Shown here: positions 8,595 to 16,914 of the stretch, in pieces
Position numbering within the stretch: the stretch's first letter is position 1
Layout of the letters: each line of letters opens with the position of its first letter
Assembly (NCBI GenBank): GCA_965221655.1
Contig: OZ244906.1
Span: 2,232,001-2,296,000, forward strand
Reading direction: 5' to 3'
DNA: 64,000 nt
From: Bin107 sp965221655
GTDB lineage: Bacteria; UBA8248
Notes under the pieces: model-generated
Database searches by the model: none
The model's input: only the letters and a program-made list of their open reading frames with translations
Told to the model about the DNA's origin: nothing
Made by a program: the position numbers and the translations under genes

Positions 8595-9947
8595 ATGCGC
8601 ACCGAGCGAAAACGAGCCGCGCGCCGGATGGCGGGAGCGTTGTTCGTCCTCCTCCTCACTGCGCAGGCGAGCCCCGCGGGGGCGGCGAACGAGGCCGCCG
8701 CGGACGATTCGCCCCCCAGCCCCGCGCAGGTGCTGAGCGAAAAGGGAGAGCGCGCCTATCGCCAGGAGAACTACCGCCTGGCCGAGAGGCGCTTTCGCGC
8801 GGCACTCGCCCTGGAGCCCGGCCACCCCTACGCGCTGACCGGCCTCGGCTGGACGCTTTACGACGCGGGGCGTCCCGAGGAGGCCTTCGCCTTCTTCAAG
8901 AAGGCCTACGCCCTTTTTCCCGAAGACGGCAGTGCGCGCCGGGGTTTCGCCTATTTGCTGTATCGCTACGGGCGGTTCCATGAGGCCAGAGAGCTTCTCG
9001 GCTCCCTGGATCAGAAGAAGTGGCCCGAAATCGCCAACATCGATTTTGAACTCGCAAGGCGCGCCGCACAGGGGCTGCCTCCTCCCCGCATGCCGGAAGA
9101 GCCTGAGGCGAAGGCCGGGAAGCCCGCAGCCGAGGCTTCCGTACAGGAAATTCCGAGAGCGCCTCCCGCTTCTGTGCGGCAAGTCCGCACGGCGCGTCTC
9201 GCACCCGCACCGCCCGCGGGAAAGCCCACGCTCGAGGACATGATCGAGATACCCGGGGGGCGCTTCATGATGGGGGCGAGTTTCGATGAACCGAAGAAGA
9301 CCCGCAGGCGGCGGCGCAGGCGCAGGCCCGCTCCCGTCGTGGCGCGTGGCGGGCACCCCGCCGAAGTCGCGCCCTTTTTGCTGGACAAGTTCGAGGTGAC
9401 GAATTCGCTCTACGCCGCGTTTGCGCGCGCGACGCGCAGGCCCGACCCCCCCTACTGGCGCAAGGTGCACTTCACCGGCCCGCACATGCCCGTGGTGGGC
9501 GTCACGTGGGAGGAGGCGCGCGATTATTGCGCGTGGGCGGGCAAGCGACTGCCCACCGAGGCCGAATGGGAGTACGCCGCCCAGGGAGCGGACGCGGCGC
9601 GGCGCTACCCCTGGGGCAGCGCCCGGCGCGGCATCCACGCCGTCTTCGGCCTGAACCCCGACACGGGGGGACCGAAGGCCGTAGGGAGGCGTCCGGGCGG
9701 GGCGAGCCTGCACGGAGCGGAGGATTTGGCCGGCAACGTCTGGGAGTGGGTGGAGACCGCTTACAGGAAAAACCCGGAGGACGCCCACCCCATCGGTCCA
9801 CCCGCCCGCCCCTACCGCACGCTCAAGGGCGGTTCGTGGGTGAACGGCTGGTGGGCGCTCGTGTCCTCAAGCAGGACGGGCGATCGCCCCGACCGCAGAC
9901 TGCCCGTCTATGGTTTTCGCTGCGCCGCGGATGCGCGCAAGCGATGA
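8595..9947 (+). CDS. Exported TPR plus FGE-sulfatase (SUMF1-like) domain protein
   Basis: The 450-residue product has a signal peptide (about 1-30, MRTERKRAARRM then a hydrophobic stretch), TPR-like helical repeats (about 45-130), a Pro/Ala-rich linker, and a C-terminal formylglycine-generating-enzyme fold (about 215-450). Typical motifs of that fold are IPGGRFMMGA, PFLLDKFEVTN, WEEARDYCAWAGKRLPTEAE, GNVWEWV, LKGGSWVNG and YGFRCA. The two catalytic cysteines of true FGE are absent from the segment between GGSW and RLPVYGFRCA, so enzymatic formylglycine formation is unlikely. It begins 16 bases after gyrA and may be co-transcribed with it. Its role is unknown; envelope protein interaction is a guess. 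Confidence 0.8.
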   Translation: MRTERKRAARRMAGALFVLLLTAQASPAGAANEAAADDSPPSPAQVLSEKGERAYRQENYRLAERRFRAALALEPGHPYALTGLGWTLYDAGRPEEAFAFFKKAYALFPEDGSARRGFAYLLYRYGRFHEARELLGSLDQKKWPEIANIDFELARRAAQGLPPPRMPEEPEAKAGKPAAEASVQEIPRAPPASVRQVRTARLAPAPPAGKPTLEDMIEIPGGRFMMGASFDEPKKTRRRRRRRRPAPVVARGGHPAEVAPFLLDKFEVTNSLYAAFARATRRPDPPYWRKVHFTGPHMPVVGVTWEEARDYCAWAGKRLPTEAEWEYAAQGADAARRYPWGSARRGIHAVFGLNPDTGGPKAVGRRPGGASLHGAEDLAGNVWEWVETAYRKNPEDAHPIGPPARPYRTLKGGSWVNGWWALVSSSRTGDRPDRRLPVYGFRCAADARKR

Positions 9948-10045
9948 ATGCGGGTATACTCCGCTCCGCGGATGCGATGCGGCGGGCCGTCTTCCGGAGG
10001 AGAAGACTCCCCGTGAGAAAACAATACTCCCGGGAAGGAGAGAAC

Positions 10046-10552
10046 ATGCCTTGGAGAAAAAGAATTGTTCTGGCGCTGTTGCTCACGGTCGTGGGAGCAG
10101 CCTTGACGGCGCAGGCACAGAGCCTTGCTCCCCCGCCTGCGCTGCCCGCCCCGACCGAACCGAGCCCCGCGCTCGCGCCGCCCCCCACGGCCCAGCCGGT
10201 TCAGCCGAGCCGTCCGCCCGCGCCTCCGGCCCCGGGTCCGCGGCCTCTGGACATGGTGGTGACCGTAACGCTGGCGACGGGCAAGTCCGAGACTTTCGCC
10301 CGCGAGATCGACCGGCTCGAAATCATCACCCGCGCGGGCGGGGAAATTGCGCTGGTGCACCTCGTTCTGGTAACCGGCGGGGAGCGCAACACCCACGTCT
10401 GGTACAACTACGATCAGGTCGCGAAGCTGAGCTATCGCTTCGTTACGCCCGAGGGACCCTCGAAGCTCTACGTGCGCGTGCTCCAGGACGCGCCGCCCGC
10501 GCGCGAACTCTCCGACGTGGTCGACCCCTTGAGTCCGCGCGAGTTTCGCTAG
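10046..10552 (+). CDS. Secreted protein of unknown function, proline-rich linker
   Basis: A 168-residue protein with a clear signal peptide (MPWRKRIVLALLL, cleavage near AQAQS), then about 45 residues very rich in Pro and Ala, then a beta-rich domain of about 100 residues (DMVVTVTLATGKSETFAREI; THVWYNYDQVAKLSYRF). ATG 10046 is preceded by an excellent ggaaggagag site. I do not recognise the domain. It sits between the TPR/FGE-like gene and the sulfurtransferase, all on the plus strand with short gaps, and may share a transcript. Confidence 0.75.
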   Translation: MPWRKRIVLALLLTVVGAALTAQAQSLAPPPALPAPTEPSPALAPPPTAQPVQPSRPPAPPAPGPRPLDMVVTVTLATGKSETFAREIDRLEIITRAGGEIALVHLVLVTGGERNTHVWYNYDQVAKLSYRFVTPEGPSKLYVRVLQDAPPARELSDVVDPLSPREFR

Positions 10553-10561
10553 GGGGAAGCC

Positions 10562-11455
10562 ATGAGCGAGAAGGGCTACGCGAACGCGGAGCTCGCCCTG
10601 ACGCCCGCACGACTCAACGAGCGCATCGGCGCGCAAAAGGGCGACGACCTCATTATCATCGACACCCGCCCCGCGCCCGCGTTTTGTGCGGGCCACATAG
10701 AGGGTGCGGCACACCTGGACCTCTACGGCATTTCGCTCAACGACACCTCGCCCGCCCCCCTGGCCGCCTTCACCTGGATGCTCGCCTACCTCATGGAGAT
10801 ACGCGGGGTCGATTACGACAAGACGGTGGTCTTCTACCAGGAGAACACGGGGTTTCGTTCGGCGCGCGGGTTCTGGTTTCTCGAATATCTGGGCCATGAG
10901 GACGTTCACGTTCTGGACGGCGGCATCGATGCCTGGAAGGCCGCGGGGCTGCCCGTCTCGCGCGACGCCTGGCCGATGGCGGGGGGACCCTACGAGGCGG
11001 ACGTTCGCGACCACAGGCGGATTCTCAGAACCTCGTTCGCGAGCAGGCTCAAGCCCTGCGAGGAGAGCCGCATCGCCACGGCGGACTACATTCTGCGCCA
11101 CCTCGGCGATTCCGACGTCATGGTTCACGACACGCGCTCGGAGGGCGAGTACTTCGCCGAGAACGTGCGCGCCGCGCGCGGGGGCGCAATTCCCGGTTCG
11201 GTGCATCTCGAGTGGACGGAAGCCCTGGGGCCGGAGGGCGCGCTCAGGCCCGCCTCCGAGGTGAGGGGATTGCTCGAATCCAGGGGCCTTACGCCCGAGA
11301 AAGAAATGGTGCCGCTTTGCCAGGGCGGTTACCGCTCCGCGCACGCCTACCTGGTCTATCGCCTGCTCGGATACCCCCGAATCAGGAACTACCTCGGCTC
11401 ATGGAAGGAGTGGGGCGACAGGGAAGATTTGCCCATCGAGGTTCCCGCGCGATAA
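10562..11455 (+). CDS. Two-domain rhodanese-family sulfurtransferase
   Basis: Transfers sulfane sulfur from thiosulfate or 3-mercaptopyruvate to an acceptor such as cyanide or thioredoxin. The 297 residues form two rhodanese domains. The N-terminal one (IIIDTRPAPAFCAGHIEGAAHLD) is structural. The C-terminal one carries the catalytic Cys253 in LCQGGYRSA and the late motif YLGSWKEWGDRE. The loop CQGGYRS differs from classical rhodanese (CRKGVT) and mercaptopyruvate sulfurtransferase (CGSGVT), so substrate preference cannot be assigned. ATG 10562 follows an aggggga site and begins 9 bases after the upstream gene. No signal peptide is seen, so it is probably cytoplasmic. Confidence 0.85.
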   Translation: MSEKGYANAELALTPARLNERIGAQKGDDLIIIDTRPAPAFCAGHIEGAAHLDLYGISLNDTSPAPLAAFTWMLAYLMEIRGVDYDKTVVFYQENTGFRSARGFWFLEYLGHEDVHVLDGGIDAWKAAGLPVSRDAWPMAGGPYEADVRDHRRILRTSFASRLKPCEESRIATADYILRHLGDSDVMVHDTRSEGEYFAENVRAARGGAIPGSVHLEWTEALGPEGALRPASEVRGLLESRGLTPEKEMVPLCQGGYRSAHAYLVYRLLGYPRIRNYLGSWKEWGDREDLPIEVPAR

Positions 11456-11485
11456 GCCGGTGCGGCACGCTCTTCACTGCGTGGT

Positions 11486-12004
11486 TCAGCCGCCCCTGAA
11501 GGCGCGCGCGAGTGCCTGGGCAATCAGGCCCGCCACGGGCGGAATCCAGAAAACCGAAGCGATGCGGAGCACGAAGAACTCCGTTCCGATGATGGGAATC
11601 TCGTAAATCAGCGTGCGCACCGGGCCGCCGAGGGACGATGCGGTGAGCAACGTAATCATCGGCCCCAGGCCCGCTCCCCCCTTCAGCAGCCCCGCCACGA
11701 TGGGATAGAGCACAAAGGGCGCACCCATGGGGAAGGAGAAACCCACTACCCAGCCGACGGCGATGCCGCGCCAGCCCGAGCGATCAGAGAGCCAGTTTTG
11801 CATGATTTCCCGGGGCAGCACCTCGGCCACCAGCGCGCCGATGAACATGCCGACGACGAGCTTGGGAAAGACGTCGAGAACGAGGGTGCCCGTGCGGCTC
11901 GCGGGACCCCAGGGGAGTCCACCGGTTTTCTGGTAGGCCACGACAGTCAGGCACGCCGCCAGAGCCAGAAGGCCGAGGGTGGTTTTGTCGAGCAGGCCGG
12001 ACAT
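11486..12004 (-). CDS. Permease-like membrane protein (DUF318/YraQ-like, short)
   Basis: A 172-residue integral membrane protein with about four to five hydrophobic segments. The sequence VLPREIMQNWL followed by GFSFPMGAPFVLYPIVAGLLKGGAG resembles half of the DUF318 (UPF0718, YraQ) permease family, in which full-length members have about 300 residues and a repeated motif. Only one repeat is present, so it may act as a dimer or with a partner not seen here. The substrate is unknown. It converges with the sulfurtransferase gene and diverges from truD. Confidence 0.6.
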   Translation of the reverse strand: MSGLLDKTTLGLLALAACLTVVAYQKTGGLPWGPASRTGTLVLDVFPKLVVGMFIGALVAEVLPREIMQNWLSDRSGWRGIAVGWVVGFSFPMGAPFVLYPIVAGLLKGGAGLGPMITLLTASSLGGPVRTLIYEIPIIGTEFFVLRIASVFWIPPVAGLIAQALARAFRGG

Positions 12005-12131
12005 GGGGGTTCCTTATGAAAAAGCGCGCCGCAAGGGGCGTCCGCGGGCGAATGGGCCCGGGCGCGGGGAAGTATAGCCCCAAAGCGCGGGGCGCGTGAA
12101 TCGGGTCGGCGCATTTGAGAAGGCGCGCGCG

Positions 12132-13430
12132 ATGGCGGGGACGTATCTCACGGAAGGCTTGAGCGGTACGGGCGGGCGGGTGCGCGCCGAGCTTGAGGAC
12201 TTTCGCGTCGAGGAAATTCCGCGTACGCCCCCGAGCGGCGCAGGGGATTATCTCCACCTGTGGGTGGAAAAACGGGGCGTCTCCACCATCGAGGCGCTGC
12301 GCCTCCTCTGCCGCGCGCTCGGCGTGGCCGAAGGCGAAGCGGGCTATGCGGGCTTAAAGGATGCGCGCGCGGTGACGCGGCAGTGGTTTTCGTTTCGCAC
12401 GCGCGAGGCGCCGGGCGAGGCGATGAGAGTCGCGCAGGAGGCGGGTCTGCGGGTTTTGGAAGCCGCGCGCTCAAAAGCCCGGATTGCGCGCGGGGAGCTC
12501 GCGGGCAACCGCTTCGACATACTGGTGCGGGACGCGGCGCCCGACGCCGCACCGCGGGCGCGAAAAATTCTGGAGGTTCTCGCCGCCCGCGGGCTGCCTA
12601 ATGCGTTTGGTGATCAGAGGTTCGGCGCGCACGGCCACACGGCGCAAATCGGGCTGGGGCTGGCGCAGGGCGATTTTCGTGCGGCGCTCGCCGCCCTGCT
12701 CGGCGGTGCCAGGTTCCGGTTCGCGGGCGACGCGGCGGACGGGCGCCTTCTCGAGGCCGCGTCCAGATACGAGGCGGGCGAATACGCACGGGCGCGCACA
12801 CTCTGGCCGCCTTCCTGGGTGGCGGAGCGCGGAGCGCTGGCCCGCCTGGCGCGGGGTGGATCGTGCGCGCAGGCGGCAGCGGCCCTGCCCGCAAGGGAAC
12901 GCGCGCTCTACGGAGGTGCGCTCCAGGCGGCGGTGTTCAACGCCTGTCTGGCGCGCAGGCTCGAGGCCGGCGCCCACGACCGCCTTTGGGCGGGGGACGT
13001 GCTCCATCACCATGCAACGGGCAAGGCCCGGCGGGTGGGTGCGCCCGAGACGGAAGAAGCCGCGCTGGCGCGCTTTGAGGTCAGCCCGGCGGGGCCGCTG
13101 GTGGGCAAAAGACTCCTGGAGGCGCGCGGGGAGGCGGGCGAAATCGAGCGCGAGGCACTGGAGTCGCTCGGCGCGGGCGACGCCGGGGTTCTTGAAGGGC
13201 TCGAGAGGCTGGGTCTTTATGGCGCGCGGCGGCCGTATCGTGTAAAAATAAAACAGGTGCGCCTCAGGGCAGAGCGCGGGGGCTTGCGGCTCGAATTCGT
13301 CCTGCCCCCGGGGGCGTACGCGAGTGAGGTGTTGCGGGAGGTCGTGAAGAACGAGCCTCCGGTGGGTGCGGTCGCGCGCGTCGCGGAGGCGGGGGGTTCG
13401 CCCCGCCTTGTGGGAGGAGATGGGGCATGA
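12132..13430 (+). CDS. truD: tRNA pseudouridine(13) synthase TruD
   Basis: Isomerises uridine 13 in certain tRNAs to pseudouridine. The protein (432 residues from ATG 12132) carries the TruD signature GYAGLKDARAVTRQWFS with the catalytic Asp77, the N-terminal FRVEEIP motif, and GxxNAFGDQRFG in the catalytic core. An in-frame GTG at 12096 would add 12 residues, but ATG 12132 has a gagaagg site eight bases upstream and the homologous sequence starts just after it. The last four bases overlap the start of the SDR gene, implying translational coupling. Long Ala/Arg-rich segments reflect the high G+C. Confidence 0.9.
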   Translation: MAGTYLTEGLSGTGGRVRAELEDFRVEEIPRTPPSGAGDYLHLWVEKRGVSTIEALRLLCRALGVAEGEAGYAGLKDARAVTRQWFSFRTREAPGEAMRVAQEAGLRVLEAARSKARIARGELAGNRFDILVRDAAPDAAPRARKILEVLAARGLPNAFGDQRFGAHGHTAQIGLGLAQGDFRAALAALLGGARFRFAGDAADGRLLEAASRYEAGEYARARTLWPPSWVAERGALARLARGGSCAQAAAALPARERALYGGALQAAVFNACLARRLEAGAHDRLWAGDVLHHHATGKARRVGAPETEEAALARFEVSPAGPLVGKRLLEARGEAGEIEREALESLGAGDAGVLEGLERLGLYGARRPYRVKIKQVRLRAERGGLRLEFVLPPGAYASEVLREVVKNEPPVGAVARVAEAGGSPRLVGGDGA

Positions 13431-14335
13431 AGATTTTACTTACCGGTGGAACGGGATACGTCGGCAGCGTTCTTCTTTCCCAGCTCTCGCTGGCGGGCCA
13501 CGAGATACGGGTGCTCTCGCGCGACCCCGAGCCCGCCAGGCAGCGGCTTTCCGCCATGGACGGCGTCTACCCCGTGCGGGGCGACCTCACCACCTACTCG
13601 GCCGACCTGCTCGCGGATCTGATGGCAAAACACGATGCCGTCGTCCACCTGGTGGGCATCATCATCGAAAAGGGAACGCCCGGCTTTGAGGCCGTGCACA
13701 CCGAGGCCACGCGCCGCATGGTCGCCGCCGCAGAGGAAGCCGGGGTGAAGCGCTTCGTTCACATGAGCGCACTCGGCACGCGGGAGAACGCCGTCGCCCG
13801 CTACCACAAGACGAAGTTCGCCGCCGAGCAGTTCGTCCGCGAGAGCAGCCTGGAGTGGACGATATTTCGACCCTCTATCATTTTCGGCGAGAACGATGAG
13901 TTTCTGAACACCTTTGCCGGCATCGCGCGCATGGCCCCCGCCCTTCCCGTCATCGGCTCGGGGCAGGGCAAGCTCCAGCCCATCTGGGTGGAGGACGTGT
14001 GCCGCTGTTTCGCCCAGAGCCTGAACATGCCCGAGACCATCGGGCAGACCTACGACATGGGCGGGGAGAAGGCCTATCCGTTCCGGGAGATTCTCGCCAT
14101 GCTCGTCCGCGCGATGGGCAAGAGGAGAATGCTCGTTCCGCTGCCCGTCCCCATCGCGCGCCTGCAAGCCGCGCTATTCAATATGTTTCCCCTCAAGCCG
14201 CCCTTTACCGCCGATCAGATAACCATGCTGGGCGAGGACAACGTGTGCGACCCGGGGCCGATGAAAGAAGCGTTCGGCTTTACGCCCAGAACGCTTGAGA
14301 ACTATCTTGAGGAACACTTCGGCAACGCGCCCTGA
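13427..14335 (+). CDS. Atypical SDR, NDUFA9-like NAD(P)-binding protein
   Basis: A 302-residue Rossmann-fold protein of the atypical/extended short-chain dehydrogenase class. It starts MKILLTGGTGYVGSVLLSQL with the dinucleotide-binding glycine motif GGTGYVG, and later has HMSALGTRENAVARYHKTKFAAEQ and FRPSIIFG, typical of the complex I NDUFA9-like group. The YxxxK pair (YHKTK) is present, so catalysis is possible. Many relatives are membrane or quinone-biosynthesis accessory proteins. The start overlaps the truD stop (ATGA). Its 3' end runs 34 bases into the antisense 3' end of mutY. Confidence 0.75.
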   Translation: MKILLTGGTGYVGSVLLSQLSLAGHEIRVLSRDPEPARQRLSAMDGVYPVRGDLTTYSADLLADLMAKHDAVVHLVGIIIEKGTPGFEAVHTEATRRMVAAAEEAGVKRFVHMSALGTRENAVARYHKTKFAAEQFVRESSLEWTIFRPSIIFGENDEFLNTFAGIARMAPALPVIGSGQGKLQPIWVEDVCRCFAQSLNMPETIGQTYDMGGEKAYPFREILAMLVRAMGKRRMLVPLPVPIARLQAALFNMFPLKPPFTADQITMLGEDNVCDPGPMKEAFGFTPRTLENYLEEHFGNAP

Positions 14336-15456
14336 GGCGCGCTTGCGTTTTTGAGCCCTTCGCGCACCGCGCGCCACGCCGCGCGTTGGGCACTGGAGAG
14401 GGCGAGCGCCGCGGTTTCCTGCTCCGACGCCCACAGCAGTTCCTCCCCGGCGGGCGTCTCGCCATGCGCCTCGTGCACCACAAAGAGAATCCTGCGGTGG
14501 GTCAGGGTGCGCTCGACGCGGGCAAGTTCTCCTCCGGGGCGCCAGCCCGGCCCGAGCAGCGCCTCGCACCGCTCTGCAAGCCGCACGGGGTCGGCGCGCT
14601 CGGCGTGCCCTTCTTCGGTGAAGCCGGGCAGTTCCCACATGCCGCCGAAAAGGCCTTGCTCGCGCCTTCTCTTCAGCAAAACCAAACCGTTTCGCTGCGC
14701 CCAGAACTGAAAGAAGGTAACGGGAACGGGGGGTCTTTTCGCGCTTTTGAGCGGCAGGGCGTTCTGGGTTCCCGCCGCGCAGCCCGCACAGCAGGTGCGC
14801 ACGGGACACTCCGCGCAGGCGGGGGATCTGGGCGTGCAGACGCTTGCGCCCAGGTCCATCAGCGCCTGGTTGAAGTCGCCCGGCCTCGAAGGCGGAACCA
14901 GCGCCAGCGCCTCGGCGCGGAGAATCCGCCCTGCGGGCGGGGCGTCCACGGGAGCCGAGAGGTTCAGCACGCGGCTCAATACGCGCAGGACGTTCGCATC
15001 CACCGCCGCGCGCCGCTCGCCGTAGGCGATGCTGGCGATGGCCCCCGCCATGTAGGGGCCGACGCCGGGGAGCGCCAGCAGGGCGTCGTGCGTTTCGGGG
15101 AGCGCGCCCCCGCCCTCTTGCGCCACCTGTCGCGCCGCGCGGTGGAGGTTTCGCACGCGCCCGTAGTAGCCGAGTCCCTGCCACGCGGCCAGGGCGGCGT
15201 CCAGAGGCGCGTCGGCCAGGGAGGCAAGGGTGGGAAAGCGCTCTATGAAGGCGGGGTAGCGACGCCGCACGACCTCGGCGCGCGTCTGCTGGAGCATGGC
15301 CTCGGACACCCATATCCGGTAGGGGTCTTTCTCCCCGCGCCAGGGCAGAGCGCGTTTCTCGCGGTCGTACCAGGCGAGCAAACGCCTCCTGAAGCGCGCC
15401 CGCTCCGCCGGGGAGAGGCCGGGAGCGCGGGGGTCCCGCATCGGTTTGTTTGACAT
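14302..15456 (-). CDS. mutY: A/G-specific adenine DNA glycosylase MutY
   Basis: Removes adenine mispaired with 8-oxoguanine. The 384-residue protein has the helix-hairpin-helix LPGVGPYMAGAI, catalytic Glu52 in WVSEAMLQQT, catalytic Asp153 in AAVDANVLR, and an iron-sulfur loop C207-x6-C214-x2-C217-x5-C223 matching the MutY [4Fe-4S] pattern. A C-terminal Nudix-like domain for 8-oxoG recognition follows (LFGGMWELPGF). It converges with the SDR gene and the two coding regions overlap by 34 bases, leaving no room for a separate terminator. The start at 15456 faces the ABC binding protein gene across an 80-base divergent gap. Confidence 0.95.
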   Translation of the reverse strand: MSNKPMRDPRAPGLSPAERARFRRRLLAWYDREKRALPWRGEKDPYRIWVSEAMLQQTRAEVVRRRYPAFIERFPTLASLADAPLDAALAAWQGLGYYGRVRNLHRAARQVAQEGGGALPETHDALLALPGVGPYMAGAIASIAYGERRAAVDANVLRVLSRVLNLSAPVDAPPAGRILRAEALALVPPSRPGDFNQALMDLGASVCTPRSPACAECPVRTCCAGCAAGTQNALPLKSAKRPPVPVTFFQFWAQRNGLVLLKRRREQGLFGGMWELPGFTEEGHAERADPVRLAERCEALLGPGWRPGGELARVERTLTHRRILFVVHEAHGETPAGEELLWASEQETAALALSSAQRAAWRAVREGLKNASAPQGALPKCSSR

Positions 15457-15488
15457 GCGACCAGCCAGTCGTTATCCAGTGTATGCGG

Positions 15489-15508
15489 GCGGTGGTTCGA
15501 GGCACCGC
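15489..15508. repeat. Intergenic hairpin between mutY and the ABC binding protein
   Basis: GCGGTG (15489-15494) and CACCGC (15503-15508) form a perfect 6-bp stem around the 8-base loop gttcgagg, in the 80-base divergent gap. It has no T-run. It could be an operator or a 5' leader hairpin for either gene. The GTTCGA in the loop recalls a tRNA T-loop, but no tRNA surrounds it. Confidence 0.4.
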
Positions 15509-15536
15509 ATTTCGTCTCGAGGCTGAATGATAGAAC

Positions 15537-16730
15537 ATGAACACGGCGAAAAAAAACGGGTGGCGCGTCAGGCGAGCGGCGGCGGCGGTTATAGCGTGTT
15601 GCCTCCTCGCGTGGAGTGCAGAGGCGGCCGCCGCGCCCAGGATACCCGTCGGCCTGGTGGCGAACCTCTCGGCCGGGGGGGCGGGAGTAGAGGCGCGCAA
15701 CGCGCTGTTGCTCGAAATGGCGCGCGTCAACAGGCGCGGCGTGGCGGGCGGGCACGTGTTTCTGCTCACGCTCGACACCAAGGGGAAGCCCGAGGCCGCC
15801 GCCCGGGCCGTCCGCAAGCTCGCTCGCGCCCACAAGGCCGTCGCCGTCATCGGTCCCGTCGAGCACTACGCCGCCATCGCGGCGGCGAAGGCCGCAGAAG
15901 CCGAGGGCATCACGCTGTTCTCGCTTTCCGCGCCGGAGGAAATTCTGGTTCCCGCGCGCAAGTGGGTCTTCTCCACGGCGAGCCCCGGGGCGCTGCCCGT
16001 GCGGCTGATACTGGGGCACCTCAAGGCGCGCGATATGCGGCGCGTCGCCATTGTGGGCTCCTCGGAGGGCTATGGCTCCGAGGGGCGTGAGCAAATCACC
16101 GCGCTTGCGCCGGATTTCGGCGTCTCCATACTGCAGAACGAATCCTTCCAGCGGGGCGAGCACAACTTTTTGCCCTTCCTCAAGCGCGCCTCCATGCGCG
16201 GGGCGCAGGCGTTCGTTCACTGGGCGCGGGGCGTCTCGCGTCTGGACCTGGTGCGCGCCCGCAGCGCACTCGACCTCGACATGCCGCTTTACTTCTCGGG
16301 CGCATCGCCCGGAGACTTCACCTCGAAGAGCGGGGGCCACGCCGCGGAGGGCGCGGTGTTTCCCGCCTCGTGGCTTGCGGCGGCGGACCTGCTGGAGAAA
16401 ACGCATGCCGCCCACGGGGACGTAACGGCGTTTCGCGAAGCCTATGTGAGGAAATACAAGAGCGCACCGGGCGAGACGGCGGCGGCGGCGGCGGACGCCC
16501 TGCGGCTTTTCGCCTGGTCGGCGCGGGGCGTGGGCGCTGCGCGCGCGCGCATTCCCGACGGGCTCGAGGAGACCCGCAACTTCGTGGGGCTGAACGGCAC
16601 CTACCGCTTCTCGAAGAAGGACCACAACGGACTGAACGCCGACTCCCTGCTGCTCGTGCGCGTCGAGAAGGGCAAGTGGACGCTCGCGGGAGGAGAAGAA
16701 CGTCTGCGGGCGCCCGCGGCCTCGAAATAG
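15537..16730 (+). CDS. ABC transporter substrate-binding protein (LivJ-like)
   Basis: Periplasmic solute-binding protein of the type 1, branched-chain amino-acid family (Peripla_BP_6 fold), 397 residues. It has a signal peptide with an Ala-rich hydrophobic core (about 10-33), then PVGLVANLSAGGAG, an AVIGPVEHYAAIAAAKAAEAEGITL segment typical of the receptor fold, and a second lobe with RVAIVGSSEGYGSEG. No permease or ATPase genes adjoin it, so it is an orphan component here. The ligand is unknown; related orphan receptors bind amino acids, amides or aromatic acids. The gene ends 39 bases before the isc promoter. Confidence 0.75.
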   Translation: MNTAKKNGWRVRRAAAAVIACCLLAWSAEAAAAPRIPVGLVANLSAGGAGVEARNALLLEMARVNRRGVAGGHVFLLTLDTKGKPEAAARAVRKLARAHKAVAVIGPVEHYAAIAAAKAAEAEGITLFSLSAPEEILVPARKWVFSTASPGALPVRLILGHLKARDMRRVAIVGSSEGYGSEGREQITALAPDFGVSILQNESFQRGEHNFLPFLKRASMRGAQAFVHWARGVSRLDLVRARSALDLDMPLYFSGASPGDFTSKSGGHAAEGAVFPASWLAAADLLEKTHAAHGDVTAFREAYVRKYKSAPGETAAAAADALRLFAWSARGVGAARARIPDGLEETRNFVGLNGTYRFSKKDHNGLNADSLLLVRVEKGKWTLAGGEERLRAPAASK

Positions 16731-16769
16731 AGACGCCGCCCCGCCTCGCGCCATTTGTTCCCCGCGTGC

Positions 16770-16798
16770 TTGACACGAACCCTCCCAGGGGTTATATA
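16770..16798 (+). promoter_or_regulatory. isc operon promoter with embedded palindromic operator candidate
   Basis: A perfect -35 TTGACA (16770-16775) is followed after 17 bases by TATATA (16793-16798). The spacer holds the inverted repeat AACCC-N6-GGGTT at 16778-16793, overlapping the edge of the -10. Autoregulation by the Rrf2 protein encoded at 16915 is the obvious inference, since IscR-type regulators bind dyads in their own promoters. Binding is not shown, and the dyad does not match the E. coli type 1 IscR site closely. Confidence 0.6.
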
Positions 16799-16914
16799 TC
16801 CGACTGAATGTATCGGCGACTATTTTGGTCGCATTTGTCGCAAGGGGCGGCACTCGATCTCGACAGGCGAGACCACCTGCGGACAATCCGAGACAATTCA
16901 AGGCGGTAGGCGAA

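Noticed and set aside
3636..8659. Long open frames antisense to gyrB and gyrA (over 570 and 930 codons).
   Set aside because: They mirror strong coding genes in a high-G+C sequence where stop codons are rare on all frames; no conserved motifs are present.
15481..15510. A tRNA-like T-arm motif (GGTTCGA) in the mutY gap.
   Set aside because: No acceptor, anticodon or D-arm can be placed around it; only a simple hairpin is supported.
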